Source: Rubripirellula sp.
GTDB lineage: Bacteria > Planctomycetota > Planctomycetia > Pirellulales > Pirellulaceae
Direction: 5' to 3'
Assembly: GCA_016779185.1 (NCBI GenBank)
Contig: JADHOA010000003.1
Location: 1-44,685 of the forward strand
Length of the DNA stretch: 44,685 nucleotides
The notes beneath the pieces are model-generated. The model searched no databases, was not told the origin of the DNA, and saw nothing but the letters and a program-made list of their open reading frames with translations. The translations under genes and the position numbers were made by a program. This document shows, in pieces, positions 28,045 to 37,269 of this stretch (positions within the stretch are counted from its first letter, which is position 1; each line of letters begins with the position of its first letter).

Positions 28045-30165
28045 CTAGAAGTGAAATTCGCTGACCACTTCACCCGTCACTTTGTGGTGACGCAAGACCA
28101 AGTTTGGTTTTGATGGATCAGACGGCAGATAAACCAACTCCCCCGACATAAATCCGCCCGCTACGCGAAGGAATTTGTGATTCTCATCAAGATCTCCCTC
28201 TTTCCAGCCGAGTTGATGTTTTTCACTGCCCGGTCCACAGCCAAATTCCCATAGATTTGTTAAATTATCTTTTGTGGCGTATTGCCAGTGTCTGTCGCCA
28301 CAAAAAACGATCGTTCCTGGGTGCGAAGATAGACGCAATCGAAGTTCCTCACCCTCGTGGGAATACGCTGCATTTGCGTGGTTGTCTCGTTTGTTTTTCC
28401 GGTCGGGACCGATGATTGGTGTCGGACTGATGACTAACTTAAATGTCGCTTCGGATTCAGAAAGGGTTCGAAATAACCATTCTTTCTGATTCGCTCCTAG
28501 GATCGTTTTTTGTGGTCCGTCATCCATGTTATTTGGACTGCGAAAGTCACGCCCTTCAAGTAGCCAGATTTGTAGATCTTTACCCCAATGAATGGTTTGA
28601 TACCGAATATCGCTGCTGGGAAATTGCTCATCGTTGAAAATTTTTTGACCCTCTTCAAATGACACTGCGCCGTAGCTTTGTCCCGGCCAACAATCATTTT
28701 TGAGCGTATCGTGATCATCTTTCAGGAAGTAGGCCGTATGGTTGCTGTAGAAGCTTCGATTATTGGTCAATGCAAAGATGCGATTCCATTTGAAACGCAT
28801 GAGTTCTTTTGTCAGAGCCCACGGCAGCGGTTTATCGTAGTATTCGATGTCGCCAGCATGAATCGTAAAGTCCGGTGCTTGCTTGACCATACTCGGGTAA
28901 ATTTTGTGACCGTTGAATCCATCATCTCGCCGCAAAAAGTCATGGCAGGTTGTCAGGCAAAATCTGGTAGGCACACGATCTGATGCTTTGGGAGCTGTGC
29001 AAAATCGTCCTCGCATCACAGCAGAGAGTTTGGTCTCGCCGATTGGCCGCACTTCGATGACGGTCGCATAGGTTTTATTTGGGATTAGGTCCTTGATTTT
29101 CCATTGTGCCGTATAGTCCATATTCGGAGAGGTTTTAACCCACTGCGTGCTTAAAATGCTTTTATTCTGCTTTTCAGGGAAGTAACTTAACCTCACTTCC
29201 GCTTCGGCGCCTGGGCACGCACCCTGCATTTCTTCTAATGATGCCCCTGCAGGCAACTGGGCTCTCAAAAAGTCGTCTGCTGAATTTTTTCTCTGTAATG
29301 ACACGAGTTCAGCGGTACCTAGATCCACAAACGTATGCCCATCAAAGTTCATACCTTTATTTCGGGTGGTCCGAGTCCAAATGACTGCGGATGTTTGGTC
29401 AATCCATCCATTTTTAATACCGTTACCGAGATACGGCCCGGTACTCTCTTTCTCAGCAGCCTCGTCGGTATGCATGACGGTCCATCGAAAGTCCTTGAAG
29501 GAAGCTTTTCCTCCATGATCGGTAAGCATGATACGCTGGAGATGTCTTGGTGATCCAAAGTCGTCCAAACCCCAGAATTTACTTTTTGCAAGTTTCGAGT
29601 TCCACTCTGTCCCCGAGGTAATAATTTCTGAGATTAGCTTGCCGTTTAAGTAGTGTTGAATTTGATTACCATTTGCGATGATCTTTGATTGATTCCATTG
29701 GCCGGCTGAATTTAGTGGCTTATCTGGGATGGGCGCGATCAGGTCATAAACGGATCCGGTACTCGACTTATCGCTAGTATCAGGCTTTTCATCAATGATT
29801 TGGTATTCGAGGCCCAGCCATTTTCCATCATGTTCTTGGACTCGATACTTTAGTCCCGAATTAGTGCCTGGATCAATTTTCCAGCTCCACTGAAGTTCGA
29901 AGTTTGGCGGTAGCGGGGGGCTGAGTAGACTTCCTGATCCGCCTCGCGGGTTGATCAATCTAATTTCATCATCAGCGAACTCCCAAGTCGACTCACTCGG
30001 CTTGCCATCAATCGTGATCCAAAAACGATGATTGAGCCAATCTGGATCTGCGGTCACTCCAATTGACCTCGGATTTTCTTCAGCACCTGTATGATCGGTG
30101 TACACAAAACAAATACAGGTAAGAACTACTAGGTATTTTGAAAAGTAATTTAGTGTGCGATCCAT
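28045..30165 (-). CDS. Secreted DUF1080 (3-keto-disaccharide hydrolase-like) domain fused to PhoD-like metallophosphatase
   Basis: N-terminal DUF1080 pattern (FELQWSWKIDPGTNSGLKYRV, GLEYQIIDE, WNQSKIIANGNQIQHYLNGKLI); C-terminal PhoD pattern (TTCHDFLRRDDGF, IHAGDIEYYD, FLKDDHDTLKNDCWPGQ, VFCGDRHWQYA). Confidence 0.88.
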   Translation of the reverse strand: MDRTLNYFSKYLVVLTCICFVYTDHTGAEENPRSIGVTADPDWLNHRFWITIDGKPSESTWEFADDEIRLINPRGGSGSLLSPPLPPNFELQWSWKIDPGTNSGLKYRVQEHDGKWLGLEYQIIDEKPDTSDKSSTGSVYDLIAPIPDKPLNSAGQWNQSKIIANGNQIQHYLNGKLISEIITSGTEWNSKLAKSKFWGLDDFGSPRHLQRIMLTDHGGKASFKDFRWTVMHTDEAAEKESTGPYLGNGIKNGWIDQTSAVIWTRTTRNKGMNFDGHTFVDLGTAELVSLQRKNSADDFLRAQLPAGASLEEMQGACPGAEAEVRLSYFPEKQNKSILSTQWVKTSPNMDYTAQWKIKDLIPNKTYATVIEVRPIGETKLSAVMRGRFCTAPKASDRVPTRFCLTTCHDFLRRDDGFNGHKIYPSMVKQAPDFTIHAGDIEYYDKPLPWALTKELMRFKWNRIFALTNNRSFYSNHTAYFLKDDHDTLKNDCWPGQSYGAVSFEEGQKIFNDEQFPSSDIRYQTIHWGKDLQIWLLEGRDFRSPNNMDDGPQKTILGANQKEWLFRTLSESEATFKLVISPTPIIGPDRKNKRDNHANAAYSHEGEELRLRLSSHPGTIVFCGDRHWQYATKDNLTNLWEFGCGPGSEKHQLGWKEGDLDENHKFLRVAGGFMSGELVYLPSDPSKPNLVLRHHKVTGEVVSEFHF

Positions 30166-30318
30166 GAGTTTTTTGAGGTGAGTTTATGGTGCTCCGGTTG
30201 CCTAAGTGCGAAATATTACACGCCACATGAGGGGCTAATTTGCTTCCAGCGAAAAAATCACCACTTTTTCTGCTTTCTTGCCAAGATGTAGTTTTTCACA
30301 GCGAATAGAGATTCAGTG

Positions 30319-30344
30319 AGCGGGACGGAATTCAGCCTCCCGCT
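30319..30344. other. Perfect 7-bp inverted repeat in the leader of the coiled-coil gene
   Basis: AGCGGGA (30319-30325) / TCCCGCT (30338-30344), 12-nt loop, about 41 nt before ATG 30386. Confidence 0.4.
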
Positions 30345-30385
30345 TCGAAAGTTTCCCTTTTTACGCTGAAGAAAAGAGCATTGAG

Positions 30386-31198
30386 ATGATTAGAAAAGCA
30401 TTTTTGGCTGCAGGAGCAGTTGGTTTACTATCTTCGTTAACCGTGGGAATTCCACTCTGGAGCTACGCTCGTTGCGGCTTTGACTGGTTAAAAACCTCCG
30501 CTAACGAAGCGATGCCTTTGGAATGGGAGATTAGCAGGGCGAGGCAAATGATTAGTGACCTAACTCCTGAGATTGATTCAGCTGCTCTCAGCATTGCGAG
30601 GGAGAAGGTAGAAGTTGCCAAACTGGAGCGGGAGTACCACGATGCACGAGACGGTTTAGCAAAAAGTCGCGAGCAGGTGCAGCGACTCACGGACGACTTA
30701 AAAATTGGAAGCGAGAAATACACTTACGCAGGTAAAATCTACACGTCAGTTCAAGTGAAGTCAGATCTTGAGAGTCGATTCAAGAGATTAAAAACAAATA
30801 GCTCCACGACAAATAAACTTGAGCAAATATTACACGCCAGACAGGCTTCATTACAATCAACTCAAGATCGTATGACCACGATGATGGATGCAAAAAGACA
30901 ACTGGAAGTAGAGGTGGAAAACTTAGAAGCAAGGCTAGGAGCATTGCGTGTTGCCGAAACAACAAGCGGCGTGCATTTCGATGATACTCAATTAGCTAAG
31001 ACTCGTGAGCTGCTGGATGATATCGCCATCCGTATTGACGTTCACGAAGAATCAATCGCGATGAACACTGGATATTTTAATGAGATTCAATTGGAAGCTA
31101 CACCAGAAGATACTCTATTAGACGAAGTCGCAATGTTTCTTGATCAGACTACGATTGGTAATGATCGTGAATCATTAGTCGCAATTCAGTTAGATTAG
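30386..31198 (+). CDS. Membrane-anchored coiled-coil protein of unknown function
   Basis: N-terminal hydrophobic segment (AFLAAGAVGLLSSLTVGIPLW), then heptad-rich sequence (SIAREKVEVAKLEREYHDARDGLAKSREQVQRL...; QLEVEVENLEARLGAL). Confidence 0.75.
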   Translation: MIRKAFLAAGAVGLLSSLTVGIPLWSYARCGFDWLKTSANEAMPLEWEISRARQMISDLTPEIDSAALSIAREKVEVAKLEREYHDARDGLAKSREQVQRLTDDLKIGSEKYTYAGKIYTSVQVKSDLESRFKRLKTNSSTTNKLEQILHARQASLQSTQDRMTTMMDAKRQLEVEVENLEARLGALRVAETTSGVHFDDTQLAKTRELLDDIAIRIDVHEESIAMNTGYFNEIQLEATPEDTLLDEVAMFLDQTTIGNDRESLVAIQLD

Positions 31199-31225
31199 AC
31201 TTTGATAAGGGAAACGTTAAGAGCG

Positions 31226-31250
31226 GGAGAGAGCAAGGATGGTTCTCTCC
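31226..31250. other. Intergenic hairpin between the coiled-coil gene and the kinase
   Basis: GGAGAGA (31226-31232) / TCTCTCC (31244-31250), followed by TTTC; 28 nt after the coiled-coil stop. Confidence 0.35.
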
Positions 31251-31381
31251 TTTCAAGGGAAAGGTGTACGCACGATTGATCAATGGCACCGTTCGCTAGT
31301 TCTTTTCCAAGTAGCAGGTTTGGCATTTCTGTACCGGTACGTAAGAAGTGATTTTCAATTGGTTTAACCAAGAGTTTAAAG

Positions 31382-33259
31382 ATGACGTTTCGATACGATG
31401 TAGGCAGTCGTCCCTTGCCTCGTTACATCATCCAGCGTGGTCTTGGATCCGGCGGGTTCGGTGAGGTTTACTTCGCTGTAAGCGATGCCGGCAAGGAAGT
31501 GGCACTTAAATTCTTGCAACATAATTCTGATGTAGAATTAAGAGGCGTATCGCATTGCTTGAACTTGAAGCATCAAAACTTGATTTCCTTGCACGACATT
31601 TGCCTCGATGAAAATGACCATTCGTGGGTGGTGATGGAGTACGTCGATGGTCCGAACTTACGCCAAGTGATTCAGGGTTTTCCTACGGGATTGCCGCTAT
31701 CCGAAGTAAAGCATTGGATTTTGGGAATTCTTAACGGAGTGTGGCATCTACATCAGTCAAGAATTGTTCATCGAGATATCAAGCCCGAAAATATTTTCGA
31801 CGACAATGGTATTGTCAAAATTGGTGACTACGGACTTAGCACTTCGATGCAGTCTGGTAGTGCCCGACAGACTCAGGGGGTCGGTACTGTGCATTACATG
31901 GCACCGGAAGTTGGTCGCGGCGAATACGGTCCAAGTGTTGATATCTACGCCATCGGCATTCTGTTCTATGAACTTTTAACCGGAACAGTTCCATTTGATG
32001 GAGAAACGAAAAACGAAGTATTGATGAAACATCTGACCACCGAACCGCAATTAGGTCAAATACCGGATGCGTTCAGGTCTATTATTCAAAAGTGTTTGCA
32101 AAAAGATCGTAATTGCCGTTATCGCAGTGTCGGTGAAATTATCGAACAAGTAGAGGCCGCGTTTTGCATTCCTTGTGAAGACAAGATACCAGTTGCTGAA
32201 TTAGTGTCAGATGTTTGCGAAAAACACGAAGGTGGTCTGAATGACGTAATCGTTCTTGGCCAAGTCAATAAAAAGAAAACCTATCAGCTTAAATCCATCC
32301 GATCTCAGCTTGGTGGTACTTCTGGATCAGTGACAGTATTAATTGTTTTTGCGCTAGTATGCCTTCCGGTTGCGATTGCTCCGAATCCGTTTGTTTTTGC
32401 TTTAGTGGCTTGGTACTTAATGGCCAGCCTGATTCTTTTTTCTTTTTGGTTCTTGAGAAAGAGCACTCGCAATAGTATTCCAACGAGCAAGTTATTCGAG
32501 GATAAAGACAAGGGGAATCAACGATCTGTTCTCTTGCCTTATCAGGTGAATTCGAAGAAATGGCGGTTGGCCGCTCGACACTATTTGCGGGATAGAAGTT
32601 TGGCAGGCAAAATATCAGAGTGGTTGTATTCTTCTTGCCTAGCACTACCTCTCGCTTTCATTCTTGGAGCGATTGGATTTTCGATAAATCAAGGTGATTC
32701 ATCTTTAGATTTTGCTGATACGGCACCTTTTGTATGGGCAGCAATGGTCGTGAGCGCTGCGGCGATAGGTTTATTCGCGATCGGCCAGCACTGGAACGCG
32801 AGTTCAGAGCAGGATTTTTCTCAGCGGATATTTCTTGGCTGTTTCGGGGGTATAGTCGGGCTAGTAGCTTTTTATTTCAGCCAGTATCTGCTTCTTGACG
32901 CCGACTACGGGATAGTTCGCGACATTGAGGTCACGCAAGTTTCGGTATGGTTATACCCCGAAAACTCTCCGACAATTTTAGCCTATGTTTCGCACTTCGC
33001 CGGCCTGTTTTTTTGTGTGCGTTGGTCGCAATTATGTGATCCAATTCGTCAGCGAAGATTCAGCCTATGGAGTGTCTTGGTGACAGTGATAGTTGCTTGG
33101 TGCATTCAACAACTATTTCCGGTTCCGCGGCCGTTAGGTATGTTCTTCGCGGCAGGCTTAAGCGTTGTAGTGCAGTTGGCATCACCTTGGATGCCGTCTT
33201 CAATGCGAAGTAATCTTTTAGAGACTAAGCAGCACTCCGTTCACGGATTGTCGGTATGA
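31382..33259 (+). CDS. Serine/threonine protein kinase with polytopic C-terminal membrane domain
   Basis: GLGSGGFGEVYFA, VALKFL, IVHRDIKPENIF, KIGDYGLS, VGTVHYMAPEV; C-terminal half holds roughly 7-8 hydrophobic segments. Confidence 0.93.
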   Translation: MTFRYDVGSRPLPRYIIQRGLGSGGFGEVYFAVSDAGKEVALKFLQHNSDVELRGVSHCLNLKHQNLISLHDICLDENDHSWVVMEYVDGPNLRQVIQGFPTGLPLSEVKHWILGILNGVWHLHQSRIVHRDIKPENIFDDNGIVKIGDYGLSTSMQSGSARQTQGVGTVHYMAPEVGRGEYGPSVDIYAIGILFYELLTGTVPFDGETKNEVLMKHLTTEPQLGQIPDAFRSIIQKCLQKDRNCRYRSVGEIIEQVEAAFCIPCEDKIPVAELVSDVCEKHEGGLNDVIVLGQVNKKKTYQLKSIRSQLGGTSGSVTVLIVFALVCLPVAIAPNPFVFALVAWYLMASLILFSFWFLRKSTRNSIPTSKLFEDKDKGNQRSVLLPYQVNSKKWRLAARHYLRDRSLAGKISEWLYSSCLALPLAFILGAIGFSINQGDSSLDFADTAPFVWAAMVVSAAAIGLFAIGQHWNASSEQDFSQRIFLGCFGGIVGLVAFYFSQYLLLDADYGIVRDIEVTQVSVWLYPENSPTILAYVSHFAGLFFCVRWSQLCDPIRQRRFSLWSVLVTVIVAWCIQQLFPVPRPLGMFFAAGLSVVVQLASPWMPSSMRSNLLETKQHSVHGLSV

Positions 33260-33849
33260 ATTTAAGATTCGAAATGCTTCTTAGATGTTCAATTGTCTTT
33301 TTTTCTTTTCTTGTGAATGTCCAACTGTTGTTGGCTGATGAATCCGGTTCCTCCATAGCGGAATTATCGGTGCCACCGAGCCATCATCGAGAATATTCAG
33401 AGAACCGACCATCTTGGTTGACCTCTCGGAGTGAGGGTGGACGATTAGTTTTGATCACCGAGGCATATAAAACAGCCGAAGAAGCTCAGCTTGCCTTGAG
33501 TAAGTTGAAGCAAGAAGCCTCTGTGCCGCTTTTGTGTGAGTCGATTGCTGGCCTAACACAAACGCCATTTCAAAAGTCGGATTTGATCTTAACAACTCAT
33601 CAGATAGATCAAATGCTCGTGCAGCGTACATATCAGGGTACGGTTATGCTTGGAGGTGTTTTGCACTATGAGTCAGCCGCAGAACTTATTGTTTCTGAAG
33701 AAGCTCTGAGCTTCGTGGCAGCAAATATCAAAACGTCTATCGTTCGAGACCGCGTGAGGCAAACTTTAGGTGCTGCAGTTTGCCTGACTTTCGTTTTTTC
33801 TATTGCGGGAGTTATCACAAGCAAAGTTTCATCACGGAGCTCAAAGTAA
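33256..33849 (+). CDS. Predicted secreted/membrane protein of unknown function, translationally coupled to the kinase
   Basis: ATGA overlap with the kinase stop; signal-peptide-like N-terminus; C-terminal hydrophobic segment (LGAAVCLTFVFSIAGVI). Confidence 0.72.
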   Translation: MNLRFEMLLRCSIVFFSFLVNVQLLLADESGSSIAELSVPPSHHREYSENRPSWLTSRSEGGRLVLITEAYKTAEEAQLALSKLKQEASVPLLCESIAGLTQTPFQKSDLILTTHQIDQMLVQRTYQGTVMLGGVLHYESAAELIVSEEALSFVAANIKTSIVRDRVRQTLGAAVCLTFVFSIAGVITSKVSSRSSK

Positions 33850-33911
33850 TCTTGTCAGAGACTTTGGAGAATGGATAAAAAGTTAATCAATTCGCTGGAT
33901 TTTGCATCAGC

Positions 33912-35822
33912 TTACTGAGTCCACTTTCGTAACCACATTTCTAGAATCAGCAGATTCCACAGTCGGTAGCCGTGATTTTGTTCCTTGTTCCAGTGTGCTT
34001 GGCACAGGGCGGCTACTTTTTCAGTTTGAAAAAATTGATTGGATTTTGCGTTTTCAGACAACAGCGTCTCTCTCACAAGCTCTTTCAACTCGTCCCTAAA
34101 CCATGCTGCAATAGGGATTCCAAATCCCATTTTTGGTCGAGTGAAAATCTCGTTGGGTATTTTGTCTTTAAAGCACTGTTGCAATAATAGCTTGCCTCTC
34201 TGGCCTCTGAACTTTTGTTCAATAGGTAGAGACGCAGCTAGTTCGACCAAGCGATAATCTAAGAACGGTTGTCTTACTTCAAGCCCATGAGCCATTGAGG
34301 CTATGTCGACTTTGGTGCAAAGATCGCACGGAAGATAAGTCAATAAATCTGTATTTGCGGCTTGAGTTACTACATCACGACCTTGGCTCATCATCCAGTT
34401 CTTTTCTAAGAACTCAAATGGATCCTCATCTGGGAGAGTGCTCAGGAAATCGGCGTTGTAAAGGGAGGCGCGTAGCTGTTCCGGAAATATTTGTAGCCAA
34501 TTCAGATATCGACGTGGGGTATTTTGCCCAAACGCTTCGATGAAGCGTTTGATGCGTCTTGTCAGCGAACGCCGTTTTTCAGAGTCAGGGATTTTACGAA
34601 TGAGTCCGATGCCGGGCACGCGATGTACGGGAATGAGCTTTTGCAATTTTTCGCTCAGCCAGAGGGCACGGTAACGCTCATATCCGGCAAATAATTCGTC
34701 ACCACCATCGCCAGACAAAGCGACAGTAACCTCTCCACGGGTGAGCTTGGATAAATACCACGTCGGGACTGCGGAAGAGTCTCCAAATGGTTCGTCATAG
34801 TGCCATACAAGCTGTTCTAATATTTCAACTCCGTTGGGAGTGACTTCAAATCTTTGGTGTTGAGTCCCAAGATATTTCGCGACTTTCGCTGCGTATGCTG
34901 TCTCGTCGAAATCAGAGATAGGGAAGCCAATGCTAAAAGTGCGGATTGGACTTGCTGACTGTTCCTGTGCGATCGCGGTCACAAGCGACGAATCTATTCC
35001 TCCGGACAAAAAAGATCCAAGAGGAACATCGCTTTGAAGCCTTAATTTTACCGAGTCTGTGAAAATTTCTTTTACACGCTCTTCTGCGTCGCGTGGCTTG
35101 ATATTCGCTTGCTTTTGAAGATCAAGATCCCAGTATTTTCGTACTGTTACTTTGCCATTTTCAAAGATCAAGAAATGTCCAGGAGGTAATTTGTAGACAT
35201 CACTCCAGATCGTGAGAGGGTGAGGAATGTATTGATAGGTCAAGTAGTTGTCGATTGCCGATGGGTTAATTTTCTCACAAATACCATCGACTTGCGCTAA
35301 GCTCTTTAGTTCACTTCCGAAGACAAAACGGTTGTTTTGTAGTGAGTAGTAGAGTGGTTTTTGGCCAATCCTATCACGGGCAAGAAGCAAACGATGTCGC
35401 CGCCCATCCCATATTGCAATGGAAAACATTCCGTTTAGATGTTCAAAGCATTTTTCTTGCAAATCTTCGTATAGGTGAAGAATGGTTTCTCCGTCTCCGG
35501 CAGTGCGGAATCGATGACCAGACCCTTGGAGTCGCTTGCGAAGAGTGGAGTAGTTATAGATTTCTCCATTGAAAACAAGGTGTATGTCCTCGTTTTCATT
35601 CGCGAGCGGTTGTTTCGCACCCTCTAGGTCGATGATGCTTAGCCGCCGAAATCCTAGGGCAGCACCTAGATATTGACCACGTGCATCACGATGTTCGTCG
35701 CACCTCCAAGTGCTTGAAAGGTCTGGTCCTCGGTGCGCGAGAGTATCCGTCATTTTCGTAATCAGATCAGGTGGTAAAGCGCGGTTTGGATCGAGCCACA
35801 CTGCACCCGTGATACCGCACAT
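33912..35822 (-). CDS. asnB: Asparagine synthase (glutamine-hydrolyzing)
   Basis: MCGITGAVW N-terminal Cys nucleophile; LVFNGEIYNY; VPLGSFLSGGIDSSLV pyrophosphatase loop; TVALSGDGGDELFAGYERY. Confidence 0.97.
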   Translation of the reverse strand: MCGITGAVWLDPNRALPPDLITKMTDTLAHRGPDLSSTWRCDEHRDARGQYLGAALGFRRLSIIDLEGAKQPLANENEDIHLVFNGEIYNYSTLRKRLQGSGHRFRTAGDGETILHLYEDLQEKCFEHLNGMFSIAIWDGRRHRLLLARDRIGQKPLYYSLQNNRFVFGSELKSLAQVDGICEKINPSAIDNYLTYQYIPHPLTIWSDVYKLPPGHFLIFENGKVTVRKYWDLDLQKQANIKPRDAEERVKEIFTDSVKLRLQSDVPLGSFLSGGIDSSLVTAIAQEQSASPIRTFSIGFPISDFDETAYAAKVAKYLGTQHQRFEVTPNGVEILEQLVWHYDEPFGDSSAVPTWYLSKLTRGEVTVALSGDGGDELFAGYERYRALWLSEKLQKLIPVHRVPGIGLIRKIPDSEKRRSLTRRIKRFIEAFGQNTPRRYLNWLQIFPEQLRASLYNADFLSTLPDEDPFEFLEKNWMMSQGRDVVTQAANTDLLTYLPCDLCTKVDIASMAHGLEVRQPFLDYRLVELAASLPIEQKFRGQRGKLLLQQCFKDKIPNEIFTRPKMGFGIPIAAWFRDELKELVRETLLSENAKSNQFFQTEKVAALCQAHWNKEQNHGYRLWNLLILEMWLRKWTQ

Positions 35823-36018
35823 TCTGCGCTCCTAAGCCGGTAAGAATTGAGGAAATCTTAGTATGACTACGAGAAGTGACGGGAGGAAGATTGATTCCTA
35901 CTTGAAAATAAGCTGGTATCATTGGAACCTCCCTTGAATCGTGGTAGCCTTGAGCCGTCAATTCATCAAAAATGAGCCATGACGAAACATACGTTTTCTT
36001 TCATCTAGATTAAATGCG

Positions 36019-37191
36019 ATGAGAAAAACCTCTGTGGCAAGATCTGTGTCACTAAATTTGATTTTCTTCTGCCTGATTTGTGGCATTGTCAATTGGAGTG
36101 ATAAAACTCAATTTGGATATTTAAAATATGGGCAGTTGACTCAAGGGGTTAGTGCTAGGCCGTTGGCTGAGGTCAACTCTTATGCGCAAGATACTGGCTC
36201 GTCGCCGTCAAAAGAGGAGAATCCCGGGCATTTCAAATCGATACATGTTGGAAAGACGCGAGAGCCCGTTGTTGCGGAAAACTGCTCGTGGTCAGAGGGT
36301 GAGATAGAACGAAATCGAAAGAAGATAAGCTTCATAAGCTCGATCGATGGAACCGAGCAAAATGCGTTCTTGATCTCACCTAATCGATTGACAGGTGAAG
36401 AAGCTTTTTTGGTAGTGAGCTTACATTCTTGGAGTTCAGATCTGAATCAAAGAAATGAGCTGGAAAAGCTTGTTTTCGAGAGAGGTTGGTATTATCTCTT
36501 TCCGGATTTTCGTGGTCCTAATCAGCGTCCCGAAGCATGCGGTTCTCGTATCGCGCAGCAAGATATTTTGGATGCGTTGGACTATGCATTGAAACAACTT
36601 TCCCTAAGCCCATCAAATGTGTTGCTTACCGGTACTTCTGGTGGAGGTCACATGACAATGTTGATGGCGGGACTCTATCCGGATCGATGGCGGGCTGCCT
36701 GTTCCTGGGTTGGCATCAGTGATCTGGTTGATTGGCACCAGAGGCATTCTGGAACTCGGTATGGCAACATGATGGAAAAAAGCTGTGGCGGAAGTCCCGG
36801 ATCCTCTCCGATGATCGATCGTGAATATCAAAATCGAAGTCCGATTCACTTTATTTCTGCGGCTAAGCAGATACCGATGGCATTTTTTGCAGGTGTGCAT
36901 GATGGCCATCAGGGCAGTGTTCCCATCTCCCAATCGATCAGAGCTTTTAATGCGATCTGCGTCGCAAACGGAGATAGCGTGGTTAGCGAGTCTGAGATCG
37001 CGGAGCTATCAGCGGTGAACGGTCGTTTACTCTTGCCGCGACTATCGGATCTCGGTTTTGATAACGCGATTCAACGAGATTATTATCTGTTGCGTCGCTC
37101 TGGTCTGGCTCAGCTCATGATATTTGAGGGAGGGCACGAAGGCATTGCTGCTGGGACCATGGATTGGTTCGATCGAGTGTTGTCAAACTAA
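36019..37191 (+). CDS. Secreted alpha/beta hydrolase (prolyl-oligopeptidase/esterase-like)
   Basis: Signal-like N-terminus; LVVSLHSWSSD; nucleophile LLTGTSGGGHMTMLMAG; IFEGGHEGIAAG late His. Confidence 0.82.
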   Translation: MRKTSVARSVSLNLIFFCLICGIVNWSDKTQFGYLKYGQLTQGVSARPLAEVNSYAQDTGSSPSKEENPGHFKSIHVGKTREPVVAENCSWSEGEIERNRKKISFISSIDGTEQNAFLISPNRLTGEEAFLVVSLHSWSSDLNQRNELEKLVFERGWYYLFPDFRGPNQRPEACGSRIAQQDILDALDYALKQLSLSPSNVLLTGTSGGGHMTMLMAGLYPDRWRAACSWVGISDLVDWHQRHSGTRYGNMMEKSCGGSPGSSPMIDREYQNRSPIHFISAAKQIPMAFFAGVHDGHQGSVPISQSIRAFNAICVANGDSVVSESEIAELSAVNGRLLLPRLSDLGFDNAIQRDYYLLRRSGLAQLMIFEGGHEGIAAGTMDWFDRVLSN

Positions 37192-37269
37192 ATTTGGACG
37201 TACTCTGTTTGTAATCTTGTACGGAGTAAAAAACGATGAACCCTGTACAATGAATGTAGCATGCTTTTG

